Notes under the pieces: model-generated
What the model was told of the DNA's origin: nothing
Databases searched by the model: none
Seen by the model: only the letters and a program-made list of their open reading frames with translations
Position numbers and translations under genes: made by a program
In this document: in pieces, positions 25,410 through 33,171 of the stretch
Layout: each line of letters starts with the position of its first letter
Numbering within the stretch: the stretch's first letter is position 1
Source of the DNA: Candidatus Methanoperedens sp.
Lineage (GTDB): Archaea > Halobacteriota > Methanosarcinia > Methanosarcinales > Methanoperedenaceae
NCBI GenBank assembly: GCA_026552855.1
Contig: JAPMTX010000163.1
Coordinates: 1-33,226 of the forward strand
Direction of reading: 5' to 3'
DNA length: 33,226 nucleotides

Positions 25410-25448
25410 TGCATTAAATATTTATCTCTTGATGTTTATTCATCGTTG

Positions 25449-25910
25449 ATGCGACCCACAATAGACGAGTATTTCATGGAGCTTGCAACCGTAGTAGCCA
25501 AGCGCTCCACCTGCCTGCGCAACCAGGTGGGTGCAGTGATAGTGAAGGATAAAAGGATCCTCTCCACAGGATACAACGGCGCGCCCCGGAACCTTCCGCA
25601 CTGCCTTGAGGTAGGCTGCATACGGCAGCAGAATAACATTGCTTCAGGGACAAGGCACGAACTGTGCCGCGCCGTACATGCGGAGCAGAACGCCATCATA
25701 CAGGCTGCGCTTCACGGGGTCAGCATAGAGGGCGCAACCGTTTACTGTACCCACCAGCCGTGCATCCTGTGCGCGAAAATGCTTATCAATGCGAACATAA
25801 AAAAAGTGGTTTTCGGGACTACATATCCTGATACTGAAGCTTTGAAATTTTTCGATAATGCAGGGGTAGGGGTCGAGCAGTTGACTTTAAGAGCTGCCCC
25901 TGAACAATAG
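25449..25910 (+). CDS. Deoxycytidylate deaminase family protein (ComEB-like)
   Basis: This 153-aa zinc-dependent deaminase of the dCMP deaminase/ComEB family converts dCMP to dUMP for dTTP synthesis. Zinc and catalytic motifs are HAEQNAI and PCILCAKM. The N-terminal CLRNQVGAVIVKDKRILSTGYNGAPRNLPHC is characteristic, with an extra Cys/His cluster (HCLEVGC...HELC) seen in the family. The start is ATG 25449; a TTG directly before is less likely. TATA spacing predicts a transcript starting only a few bases upstream, so it may be leaderless. It leads an operon with carS (6-bp gap) and pyrE. Confidence 0.9.
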   Translation: MRPTIDEYFMELATVVAKRSTCLRNQVGAVIVKDKRILSTGYNGAPRNLPHCLEVGCIRQQNNIASGTRHELCRAVHAEQNAIIQAALHGVSIEGATVYCTHQPCILCAKMLINANIKKVVFGTTYPDTEALKFFDNAGVGVEQLTLRAAPEQ

Positions 25911-25916
25911 GAGATT

Positions 25917-26447
25917 ATGCTTGAAGTGATCGTAACAGCAGTGTGGCTGATGCTGCCAGCTTACATTTCCAATCCGACCGCGGTCGTTTTCGGCGGCGGG
26001 ACTCCGATAGATTTCGGAAGAAACTGGAAAGACGGCAGGAGGGTCCTCGGCGACGGCAAGACCTTCCGTGGACTTATAGGAGGCACAGCCTGCGGGATTG
26101 CAGCCGGGCTCATCCAGATGCGGCTCTCTCCTTTATTATCTCTCAGTAATTTCACGCTCACTGCGGTAGTCGCCCTCTCTTTCGGCGCCCTGCTCGGCGA
26201 TATTGTAAAAAGCTTTTTTAAAAGGCGGCTGGGATACGGGCGCGGTGCGAAACTCCCTCTCGTCGATCAGCTTGATTTTGTGGCAGGCGCATGGGTCCTT
26301 ACATACGCTCTGGATCCTCAGTGGTTTTCCGCGAATTTCCTGTCGTCCCCCTGGGTAATGGTCACTGTGCTCGTTCTCACTCCCATATTTCATCGATTGA
26401 CTAATATCTTCGGATATCGTATAAAGTTAAAAAAGGAGCCATGGTAA
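25917..26447 (+). CDS. carS: CDP-archaeol synthase (CarS)
   Basis: This 176-aa integral membrane enzyme (DUF46/CarS family) transfers CMP from CTP to unsaturated archaetidic acid, a late step in archaeal ether-lipid synthesis. Characteristic stretches are YISNPTAVVFGGGTPIDFG, GDGKTFRGLIGG and GDIVKSFFKRRLGYGRGAKLPLVDQLDFV, holding the conserved Asp/Lys residues. About five hydrophobic segments are present. AGGAGATT upstream gives a ribosome binding site overlapping the deaminase stop; pyrE follows without gap. It uses CTP, so grouping with pyrimidine genes is sensible. Confidence 0.95.
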   Translation: MLEVIVTAVWLMLPAYISNPTAVVFGGGTPIDFGRNWKDGRRVLGDGKTFRGLIGGTACGIAAGLIQMRLSPLLSLSNFTLTAVVALSFGALLGDIVKSFFKRRLGYGRGAKLPLVDQLDFVAGAWVLTYALDPQWFSANFLSSPWVMVTVLVLTPIFHRLTNIFGYRIKLKKEPW

Positions 26448-26969
26448 ATGGAAAAATTGACAGATGCGCTGAGAGAGTGCGAAGCCATAAAGTTCGGGGA
26501 TTTTACCCTCGCTTCAGGAAAGAAGAGCAGGTACTACGTTGACATCAAAAAAGCGAGCACAAATCCGCGTGTATTAAAACTTATAGCCAGCGGCATTTTT
26601 GATGTACTCAGGCTCCACTCCATATCAGCCGATTATGTAGGCGGCGTGGCGCTCGGCGGAGTACCTGTGGCTGTGGCTGTGTCGCTGGAAACGGGTCTGC
26701 CTCTGCTGATGATCAGGAAAGAGACAAAAGAATACGGCATGAAAGGTCAGATAGTGGGCGAGTTCAAACCCGGAAAATCTGTAGTACTGGTCGAGGATGT
26801 GACCACGACAGGCGGCTCCGTGATAAGAGCCATAGAGATATTAAGAGGCGAAGGGCTGGCGGTCAGGCATGTTATAGTGGTCGTCGACAGGGAAGAAGGC
26901 GCATCCAGGGCTCTTGAAGGTGCTGGCGTAGAACTTGTGCCGCTCGTCAGGATGAGCGAACTGCTGTAG
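26448..26969 (+). CDS. pyrE: Orotate phosphoribosyltransferase (PyrE)
   Basis: This 173-aa enzyme converts orotate and PRPP to OMP in de novo pyrimidine synthesis. The PRPP-binding motif is VVLVEDVTTTGGS, with the family-typical FTLASGKKSRYYVDIKKA near the N-terminus and a flexible-loop KETKEYGMKGQIVG containing catalytic Lys. It begins directly after the carS stop, with AGGAG inside the end of carS. It ends the three-gene operon. Confidence 0.95.
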   Translation: MEKLTDALRECEAIKFGDFTLASGKKSRYYVDIKKASTNPRVLKLIASGIFDVLRLHSISADYVGGVALGGVPVAVAVSLETGLPLLMIRKETKEYGMKGQIVGEFKPGKSVVLVEDVTTTGGSVIRAIEILRGEGLAVRHVIVVVDREEGASRALEGAGVELVPLVRMSELL

Positions 26970-26981
26970 AGCTTTTACAAT

Positions 26982-27002
26982 AAAAAAAATACCAAGAAAA
27001 AA
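26982..27002 (-). terminator. Oligo-T terminator of the CBS-protein operon
   Basis: Read on the minus strand, T6 (26997-27002) and T8 (26982-26989) follow closely after the CBS gene stop at 27005. Consecutive oligo-T runs are the usual archaeal intrinsic termination signal. The gap to convergent pyrE is only 35 bp. Confidence 0.6.
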
Positions 27003-27004
27003 TA

Positions 27005-27865
27005 TCAAGCTATGGACTTTAGCAGGTCCTTATCTCTCAGCAGACCCAGAAGCTTCCTCTCGCTCGATATCACAGGCAGCTGATCTATCCTGTTGCGCCT
27101 CATCTTCCTTGCGCAGTCGCTCACCTGTGAGCTTAATACCGCGGTCTCAGGCTCGCCTTTGAGTTTTACGATCTCTTTTACAGGTGAGCTTGGCAGCTTG
27201 ATCTTGGATACGCTGTAGTACAGGCTCATAGTATCGCGCAGGGATTCCCAGGTCCATGCATCGTCATCCGACCCAGCGGACATACTTGACATCTCAGTCC
27301 TGTCTTCTATCGCGCTCGCACTGATGAGGTCCTTGTCGGAAGCCACGCCCACCAGCGCCAGGTTTGAATCCAGTATCGGGACGGCTTTCACATCAGCGAG
27401 TTCCATGATAGTGCCGACAATGACAATCGGCGTTTCGCTCCAGACCGAGACAACGTTATTCCCTATGTATTCGCTGATCTGGCTGGTGATATTCAACTTC
27501 GCTATCGCACCAACTATATCGGCTATCGTAACAATACCGACAAGGGAATGGTCATCGACTACAGGCAGGCGCCTTATGTTTTTCTCCCGGATCACGCGTG
27601 CAGCCTCGCCTATGGATTTGTCGGGTGAGATCGTTACAGGATTGCGGGTCATTAACATCGCTATCTGTTCCTCTTCGGGGTGCTTAAGCAGGTCAGTCCT
27701 CGTAACTATGCCGACAAGCTCGCCGCCTTTCACGATTGGGACTCCTGAGATGTGCTTTGTTTTTAATATCTCAAGGACTTCATCCCTTGAGCCCGGCAGT
27801 TCTGCGGATGCAACTTCCCTGATCATCACTTCTTCGACAGTAATGCTCTCCGGCGTATCAGCCAT
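27005..27865 (-). CDS. Multi-CBS-domain protein
   Basis: This 286-aa protein is built of four CBS motifs in two pairs: VEEVMIREVAS to RTDLLK, MLMTRNPVTISPD to IADIVGAI, YIGNNVVSVWSET to DKDLISAS, and VKEIVKLKGEPETAV to DKDLLKSI. CBS pairs bind adenosine ligands such as AMP, ATP or S-adenosylmethionine and act as energy or metabolite sensors. No catalytic domain is attached, so it likely acts through a partner. A GGTGAG ribosome binding site precedes the ATG. It lies 16 bp after the UspA gene in the same operon, a common archaeal pairing of nucleotide-sensing proteins. Confidence 0.92.
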   Translation of the reverse strand: MADTPESITVEEVMIREVASAELPGSRDEVLEILKTKHISGVPIVKGGELVGIVTRTDLLKHPEEEQIAMLMTRNPVTISPDKSIGEAARVIREKNIRRLPVVDDHSLVGIVTIADIVGAIAKLNITSQISEYIGNNVVSVWSETPIVIVGTIMELADVKAVPILDSNLALVGVASDKDLISASAIEDRTEMSSMSAGSDDDAWTWESLRDTMSLYYSVSKIKLPSSPVKEIVKLKGEPETAVLSSQVSDCARKMRRNRIDQLPVISSERKLLGLLRDKDLLKSIA

Positions 27866-27881
27866 TGTGTCTCACCTTTTC

Positions 27882-28337
27882 CTACTTCTGCTTGCCTTTT
27901 CCACGAACTACGAGCACAGGTATCTTTGAAGTCCTGACCACTTTCTCAGCCACGCTTCCCAGCAGGAACCTGTCAAGCCCGCTTTTTCCCAGCGTCCCCA
28001 TCGCTATGAGATCCACCGAGTTTTCCTCTGCGAATTTCCTTATCTCCTCGGCAGGATGTCCTTCGACCGTATATCTCTCAACCTCCAGACCCTCTGCCTG
28101 AGCCTTATCTGCTACGTACGCTGTGGCTTCGTCACCTTCCTGTTTTAAAAGCTCGTACATGCTCTCCCATGCGGCATCCATAGGTATTGAGGCAAATGCT
28201 GCTGTGTCGATCACATAGATAGCATACAGTTTTGCTTCCGTGTTCTTCGCCAGTTCTACTGCGTACTCTATCGCGCTCTTCGTGTAGTCCGAACCGTCCG
28301 TTGCTATTAATATTTTCCTGAACAATTTGCTTGCCAT
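27882..28337 (-). CDS. Universal stress protein (UspA family)
   Basis: This 151-aa protein has the UspA fold: N-terminal KILIATDGSDYTKSAIEYAVELAK, and C-terminal ATP-binding signature GTLGKSGLDRFLLGSVAEKVV (G-x2-G-x9-G-S) followed by a last strand IPVLVVRG. The intact signature suggests an ATP-binding member. GGAGAG lies before the ATG. It sits 18 bp after the amidohydrolase gene and 16 bp before the CBS gene. Confidence 0.93.
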   Translation of the reverse strand: MASKLFRKILIATDGSDYTKSAIEYAVELAKNTEAKLYAIYVIDTAAFASIPMDAAWESMYELLKQEGDEATAYVADKAQAEGLEVERYTVEGHPAEEIRKFAEENSVDLIAMGTLGKSGLDRFLLGSVAEKVVRTSKIPVLVVRGKGKQK

Positions 28338-28355
28338 ATTCTCTCCTTTAATACC

Positions 28356-29399
28356 TTAGATCACCTTGATGACGTCATCCGGTCTTGCCCGCCTTACCAG
28401 ACCGCTCAGTGTATTTTTTATGCCCTGCATATTATTTGATTTTTTTGTCAGTATCATCAGTCTAGCTTTCTTCCCCTTTTCAATGGAGCCCAGTTCTGTA
28501 TCGATTCCTAACACCTTTGCCCCATTTAGCGTGCAGAGCATAAATACTTGTCTATCATTATAAATATTTGTTTTGGAAAGGAACTCCATCTCCGAGAACA
28601 TATTTACAGAGTTGAGCATCACGTTATCCGTCCCTGCCGCAACAAGCACGTCTTCATCCAGCATTTTCCTGATGGGCGGTAACCCTGCCCCTGTGATAAA
28701 ATTCGAGCGCAGGCAGATAACGACCGGGATATTTGCCTCAGAGACTGACCTGATATCCCCGTCCCCGGCGTTGGTGAGGTGGATGAGTAGATCGGGCTCA
28801 AGCTCAAGTGCCGGGGATATGTCGGAGGCGTCCCTCTCTCCCGCATGAATGGCGAATTTTTTCCCTTTTTCTTTTGTGCGCTTTGCAATATCCTTTATGG
28901 TATCGATATCTAAATCATTAGTACTGCTCAATCCAGTCCCGTCGCAGGAATCCAGGTAGCCCATGTCCCCATCCGAGGGTCTTCCGAAAATTTTTGCTTC
29001 GACCCTGTTATCCGGGCCGAGCGCATCCCGGAGCGCCCGGGCGCCGGCAAGCCCGCCCTCGCGGAAATCTGCAAAGGCGCATGTTCCTGTTCTTATCATA
29101 TCCTGAACTGTTGCTCTCATCGAGATAACGAGGTCGTTATATGTGGCCTCTGCCAGAGCGCGGTGCTTTAATCCGTGCGGAGGCTGCACGAGTTCTTCGA
29201 GGGGGAGGTAGGGCGGGTCTTTTATCACCGAATCGCCTATATGGGTGTGCGCGTTCACGAAGCAGGGGGCGATTATCGTGTCTGCGGCGATCTTTTTTTC
29301 TTCGATGTCTTTTATTATGCCGTCCTCCATGGTGAGGATGCCGTCTATGGGTTCGAAGTCGTCGCCGGAGATTATTGTGCCCCTGAGGGTTTGTTCCAT
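28356..29399 (-). CDS. Metal-dependent amidohydrolase
   Basis: This 347-aa enzyme belongs to the amidohydrolase superfamily (SsnA/cytosine deaminase-like). The N-terminal composite beta domain leads into the metal-binding NAHTHIGD (H51, H53). Further candidate ligands are His in KKFAIHAGE and LLIHLTNAGD, and the Asp in VAAGTDNVMLN. A C-terminal beta domain ends in IEKGKKARLMILTKK. It hydrolyses a C-N bond of an amine, amide or cyclic substrate, probably a deamination, but the substrate cannot be read from sequence. It is somewhat shorter than the usual ~400 aa. It is first in the operon with uspA and the CBS protein. Confidence 0.85.
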   Translation of the reverse strand: MEQTLRGTIISGDDFEPIDGILTMEDGIIKDIEEKKIAADTIIAPCFVNAHTHIGDSVIKDPPYLPLEELVQPPHGLKHRALAEATYNDLVISMRATVQDMIRTGTCAFADFREGGLAGARALRDALGPDNRVEAKIFGRPSDGDMGYLDSCDGTGLSSTNDLDIDTIKDIAKRTKEKGKKFAIHAGERDASDISPALELEPDLLIHLTNAGDGDIRSVSEANIPVVICLRSNFITGAGLPPIRKMLDEDVLVAAGTDNVMLNSVNMFSEMEFLSKTNIYNDRQVFMLCTLNGAKVLGIDTELGSIEKGKKARLMILTKKSNNMQGIKNTLSGLVRRARPDDVIKVI

Positions 29400-29510
29400 G
29401 GTGTTTTAATTTCTTTTATAATATTTGCGTTTTTCGTTCGATGTGTTATCGTAATTAACCCAAAAGTTTAGCATTAGTATTTCTTGGTTTGCCATAGCAT
29501 GTAATATACT

Positions 29511-29588
29511 CACCGCAAAGGACGCAAAGAGCGCAAAGAAACGAAAAGCTCAGCCGTAATCTTTGCGTGCTTTGCGCTCTTTGCGGTG
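29511..29588. repeat. Long imperfect inverted repeat built of CGCAAAG units
   Basis: Left arm 29511-29538 and right arm 29561-29588 pair at 24 of 28 positions, broken only by two 2-base mismatches, around a 22-base loop. Each arm holds three CGCAAAG units 9 bases apart. Similar CGCAAAG-rich hairpins are, from general knowledge, dispersed repeats in many archaeal and bacterial genomes; copy number here cannot be judged from one window. A transcript would form a very stable hairpin. Confidence 0.85.
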
Positions 29589-29624
29589 TCTAATCAACTC
29601 ATACAGTTAGAGAGATAAAAATAT

Positions 29625-29660
29625 GCAGAGCCGCAGATAAATGCAGATGAACGCAGATTT
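29625..29660 (+). repeat. GCAGAT-unit repeat
   Basis: Three GCAGAT units recur at 10-11-base spacing (CCGCAGATAAA, TGCAGATGAA, CGCAGATTT), close to one DNA helical turn. The motif resembles a widely dispersed intergenic repeat class. It lies just downstream of the CGCAAAG hairpin. Confidence 0.6.
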
Positions 29661-29777
29661 CTTAAATCGTTGTTTCTCCTCTCACTTATTGGGAACAGAT
29701 AGGTTTATTGCTTGCTATTCCATTCATAAACACATTCCAAAAAACAAACAGGGATAATTCCTTGGGTGGTGCTATCA

Positions 29778-30428
29778 TTGAGCTACAGGGACTTCGAACT
29801 TCAGCTTTCAAAAGAATCGCCCAACCTCTACCGCGCCCGCGCTCTGGATAACGGCAATATCGCAGCAGAGCAGACCTTTGAATTGCGAACGGGCGAGCTA
29901 AAAGTGCTTGAAGGGCTTCGGCGCCTGGAAGAAAAAGCTATCAGCGCTTCGGAAAAAGTGGAAAAAGAAATATTCCATATAGAGTTCGGCAAAGAATTGT
30001 ACAATAAAGTCTTTTCAGGCAAGCTTGGTGAGTATTTCATAAATTGTTTAGAAGAGGCGCAGAAGAACGGTGGAGGACTGCGAATTTGCCTGCGATGTGA
30101 TGAAAACGCCCAGGAGATTTCAGTGCTGCCGTGGGAATTTCTCCATAATGGTGATGGTTTCCTTGTCACCGACAGAAATATTCTAATCTCAAGGCTTCCT
30201 TTTGGTGTAAAGAAAGTAAAGTCTAATCCTCTGGATTCCATACTGCGTATGCTGGTTGTGGTTTCAAGCCCGAATGATCCAGGAGTTGCACCCCTGAACA
30301 CTGAGCTTGAGCAGGAGGTCATTCTTGAAGCAGTAGATAAGCTCCAAAGAGAACATAAAATGGAGATAGATTTTACCGAAGACGCTACTTTTGAGACCAT
30401 TGATGACTACTTGAACGAGAAGGAGTAA
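29778..30428 (+). CDS. CHAT-domain protein, N-terminal part, ended by in-frame TAA
   Basis: This 216-aa frame is the N-terminal part of a CHAT-type (caspase-like, HetF-associated) protein. The start is probably TTG 29778 (MSYRDFELQL), which fits the common start of such proteins and has GGTGG at ribosome-binding distance; GTG at 29766 is the alternative. Family-typical stretches are FGKELYNKVFSGKLGEYF, ISVLPWEFLHNGDGFL and SILRMLVVVSSPND. The frame stops at TAA 30426-30428 (after NEKE). The very next codons, in the same frame, read HIVHFTGHD, the catalytic His block of the CHAT fold, so the stop cuts the protease domain. A change from TAT or TAC (Tyr) would explain it. Confidence 0.85.
   Translation: MSYRDFELQLSKESPNLYRARALDNGNIAAEQTFELRTGELKVLEGLRRLEEKAISASEKVEKEIFHIEFGKELYNKVFSGKLGEYFINCLEEAQKNGGGLRICLRCDENAQEISVLPWEFLHNGDGFLVTDRNILISRLPFGVKKVKSNPLDSILRMLVVVSSPNDPGVAPLNTELEQEVILEAVDKLQREHKMEIDFTEDATFETIDDYLNEKE
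30426..30428 (+). other. In-frame TAA interrupting the CHAT domain
   Basis: The single TAA separates two perfectly in-phase halves of one gene, with about 850 further codons free of lesions. UAG could be read as pyrrolysine in Methanosarcinales, but this is UAA, so that explanation does not apply. No slippery sequence or obvious readthrough element is visible next to it. Confidence 0.85.
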
Positions 30429-30575
30429 CATATCGTCCATTTCACAGGCCACGACAGATACGATAAAGAGAAACATAGGGGCTACCTCATTCTTGAGACC
30501 GAGAACGAAGGAGCAAGAGAAGTAGATAACAACGCCATCTCAGATCTGCTTGCTGGCAGAAATGTAAGGCTTGTA

Positions 30576-32987
30576 GTGCTGAGTGCCTGTCAATCTGGCA
30601 AGACCTCGAATAAAGAGGCGTATGCTGATTTAGCAAGTCATCTGGCGCGAAAGAACATACCTGCTATAGTGGCTATGCAGTACTCAATACTTGACATCTC
30701 TGCCATAAAGTTCGCTGAAACGTTTTATCGAACAATAGCCAGCGGCAGGTCGGTTGATCTTGCGCTCACTGAAGCAAGAATTGTGATGAAAAATGCAGAA
30801 AAAAGCAACGGCTTGGATTTTGCAACGCCTGTACTGTATCTCTCTGATCCTGAATGTATAACTCCCGGCAAAATAAAACCTGAAGCTTCTGAGCTTTCTA
30901 ACAAACCCATGATGCTTGCTGATGTGCAGATTATGAAAAAAGGCTTCGTGGGTAGAAGAAAGGAGCTTCGCCTTTTGCAGAAGGATTTCATGTCAGATGT
31001 GAAGCGCGCCGCGATAATCTATGGCTTCGGAGGCATTGGCAAGACCGTTCTTGCGACGCGCCTTGCGCTGAAGATGAACCATTATTTTGACGGCGTTTTT
31101 GGGATGAGGTGCAAAGCTACTACAAGACCGGAGGATATCCTGAACGAGTTAAATGCCTTTTTGAACATGGCTGGAATATCAGCGCTCAATGAGATATTGT
31201 ACAAGCCTGTTCCGCTTAAAGTCAAAACCGCATCGCTGGTAGGCATATTAAACCAGCGGCGCTTTCTTATAATTTTTGATAATTTTGAGGATTGCCTTGA
31301 CGAAGCAAGGAGCAATATAGCAAGCCCGGAGCTTAAGGAGTTCATCCAGCACCTTCTCAACAATACCATCAGCAATACGAAATTCATTATTACCACGCGC
31401 TACAACTTCGATCCTCTCGATGGCAGGCTAACGGGTGCAGTAGAACATATCTCATTGCCTGAAATGCCTTTCCCGCAGACCGTATGGCTCATGAACACTT
31501 ATAAAGAACTTGCAAATCTTGAAACAAAGAAAAAGCAGGAGATTTATAAAAAGATCGGAGGGCATCCCTGGACAATAGGGCAGTTTGCAAGACATGCGGC
31601 TATAGAGACTGTTGATGGCGTACTGCTGGAACTTGCTCCATTGAGAAAGGAGCTGATAGATTTTACATTGCTGGATAAATCATACTCAAAACTCGATGAG
31701 AAAGCTAAGAAACTGCTGCTTTGCGCATCGATTTACCAGGAGGCTGTACCTGTTGAGGCGCTGTCCTGGATAATTGGAGATGAGAGCCAGCCGAGCCCAC
31801 CTGTAAGTGAGGCGCTTGCGAGGCTTATAAACTGGGGACTGATTGCGAAACAGGAGGCGGAGAAAGAGACCTTTTATGCAATGCATACGCTGGTGAGGGA
31901 ATTTGCAGAGCATGAATCTGAGAGAGAGAAGCTGGACAGGAAGAAGCTACTTATAAGAGCGGCACAGTATTATGAGAATCTTACTAAGGCGACAAAGAAC
32001 TTATGGGATCTTCTTAAGGCGAGGGAGTATTATTATCAGGCTGAGGAGTGGGAAATTGCGGATTATATAGTGGAGAGTAATTGTGAGTATCTTGTACAAT
32101 TGGGTCACATAGAGTTGACAATGGACTTGCTGCATCAATCTATAAAGACTACAGAAGGTTATAGAAAAGCAGGAGCAACCGGAAACCTTGCAAATATATT
32201 CTATGAGTTGGGTGATTGGAGAACGGCTTTCAAATTATATACTGAAGTGATAGAGATATTTGAAAAAGGAGGACAGAAAAAAGATGTTGCTATTTTTCTT
32301 CAAAGAATTGGAAGTATATACTATGACCAAGGAAACCACAGGGAAGCTATTAAATTATATCAGCAAAGCCTTAAGATAGCCGAGGAGTTGGGAGACAAAA
32401 AAGTCATCTCCTCCATTCTGCACCAGCTTGGAAGGATACACCAAGACCAGGGGAACTATGAGGAAGCTGTTAAATTGTATCAGCAAAGCCTGAAGATATC
32501 AGAGGAGTTATCAGACAAGAGAGGCATCGCATACACATTAGGCCAACTTGGAACTTTACGATACCAGCAAGGGAACTATAAGGATGCTGTGAAAATATGT
32601 CTGCGATCTATGGAGATATCCGAAAAAGTCGATGATAAATATGGCATAGCAACATCTCTCCACCACCTCGGAATAATACATTTTGACCAGGGCAACTATG
32701 AAGAGGCTATTAAATTATACCATCAGAGCCTAATAATAAAAGAGAAAATAGGAGATAAAGGCGGTATTGCAAACACTATTTGCGAGTTAGGAAGAATTCA
32801 TGAAGAAAAAGATAAAGATTATGCTTCTGCCCTTGAAAAATATCTAATTGGTCTTTCAATCTTAAAAGACCTGAGAAGCCCATATATCGTGATGGTAGAA
32901 AGAGATATTGCCAAACTGAAAGAAAAGATGGGCGAAGAGGTCTTCAACAAAGCAATCGAGGAAATCAGGAGGTGCAATGACGCTTGA
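30576..32987 (+). CDS. CHAT C-terminal part + STAND/NB-ARC ATPase + TPR repeats (same frame after the stop)
   Basis: This frame is in phase with the fragment upstream. It carries the CHAT catalytic Cys (LSACQSG, Cys codon 30588-30590) followed by MQYSILDISAIKFAETFYR. A STAND ATPase follows: Walker A GFGGIGKT (near 31024-31047), Walker B FLIIFDNFED, sensor FIITTRYNF and a GGHPW motif in place of GLPL. Winged-helix-like and helical segments lead to at least five TPR units of ~40 aa (YxxxGNxxEAIKLYxQSLxI). The first possible start after the stop is GTG 30576, beyond the catalytic His, so this fragment alone would lack the dyad. With the stop ignored the protein is about 1069 aa, resembling NLR-like sensors with a protease effector. 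Confidence 0.85.
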   Translation: MLSACQSGKTSNKEAYADLASHLARKNIPAIVAMQYSILDISAIKFAETFYRTIASGRSVDLALTEARIVMKNAEKSNGLDFATPVLYLSDPECITPGKIKPEASELSNKPMMLADVQIMKKGFVGRRKELRLLQKDFMSDVKRAAIIYGFGGIGKTVLATRLALKMNHYFDGVFGMRCKATTRPEDILNELNAFLNMAGISALNEILYKPVPLKVKTASLVGILNQRRFLIIFDNFEDCLDEARSNIASPELKEFIQHLLNNTISNTKFIITTRYNFDPLDGRLTGAVEHISLPEMPFPQTVWLMNTYKELANLETKKKQEIYKKIGGHPWTIGQFARHAAIETVDGVLLELAPLRKELIDFTLLDKSYSKLDEKAKKLLLCASIYQEAVPVEALSWIIGDESQPSPPVSEALARLINWGLIAKQEAEKETFYAMHTLVREFAEHESEREKLDRKKLLIRAAQYYENLTKATKNLWDLLKAREYYYQAEEWEIADYIVESNCEYLVQLGHIELTMDLLHQSIKTTEGYRKAGATGNLANIFYELGDWRTAFKLYTEVIEIFEKGGQKKDVAIFLQRIGSIYYDQGNHREAIKLYQQSLKIAEELGDKKVISSILHQLGRIHQDQGNYEEAVKLYQQSLKISEELSDKRGIAYTLGQLGTLRYQQGNYKDAVKICLRSMEISEKVDDKYGIATSLHHLGIIHFDQGNYEEAIKLYHQSLIIKEKIGDKGGIANTICELGRIHEEKDKDYASALEKYLIGLSILKDLRSPYIVMVERDIAKLKEKMGEEVFNKAIEEIRRCNDA

Positions 32988-33171
32988 ACTTGTGAAATGC
33001 CCACATTGCGGCTATAAATTCAAAATAAATATAGGAGAGCGAGAAAAAGATGGCGAAACCGTTGCTGTGCGCGGTATCTTGAATTCCTGGAAGCCACACC
33101 TCAAACATATTAAGAGCCTATCCGAAAAGTCCAGCTGCCCTGTAAGTAATCCATGCGCATGCGAAATGTAG
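32977..33171 (+). CDS. Small zinc-ribbon protein overlapping the CHAT-STAND-TPR gene
   Basis: This 64-aa protein starts inside the last codons of the TPR gene (11-bp overlap) behind a strong AGGAGGTG ribosome binding site, so it is translationally linked to it. CPHCGYKF (C8, C11) is half of a zinc ribbon. A KDGETVAVRGIL segment follows, and a Cys-rich end with C54, C60 and C62 may supply the other metal ligands with unusual spacing. No family is recognised. Candidate roles are adaptor, inhibitor or substrate of the CHAT protease; this is inference from position only. Confidence 0.75.
   Translation: MTLELVKCPHCGYKFKINIGEREKDGETVAVRGILNSWKPHLKHIKSLSEKSSCPVSNPCACEM

Larger units (their letters stand above)
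29400..29765. other. 366-bp gene-free region with two repeat elements
   Basis: This region separates the amidohydrolase operon (minus) from the CHAT locus (plus). It holds the amidohydrolase promoter (ATTATAAAAG on the minus strand, about 29413-29422), the long imperfect hairpin at 29511-29588 and the GCAGAT-rich element at 29625-29660. A possible TATA (CATTCATAAACAC, about 29721-29733) may serve the CHAT gene. No ORF is supported. Confidence 0.6.

Noticed and set aside
29511..29660. CRISPR array
   Set aside because: The repeat units are 7-10 bases long in inverted or close tandem order, without 28-37-base repeats and spacers, and no cas genes are present.
30426..30428. Pyrrolysine or other recoding of the stop in the CHAT gene
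   Set aside because: The codon is UAA, not UAG or UGA, and no recoding structure is visible; pseudogene or error is simpler.
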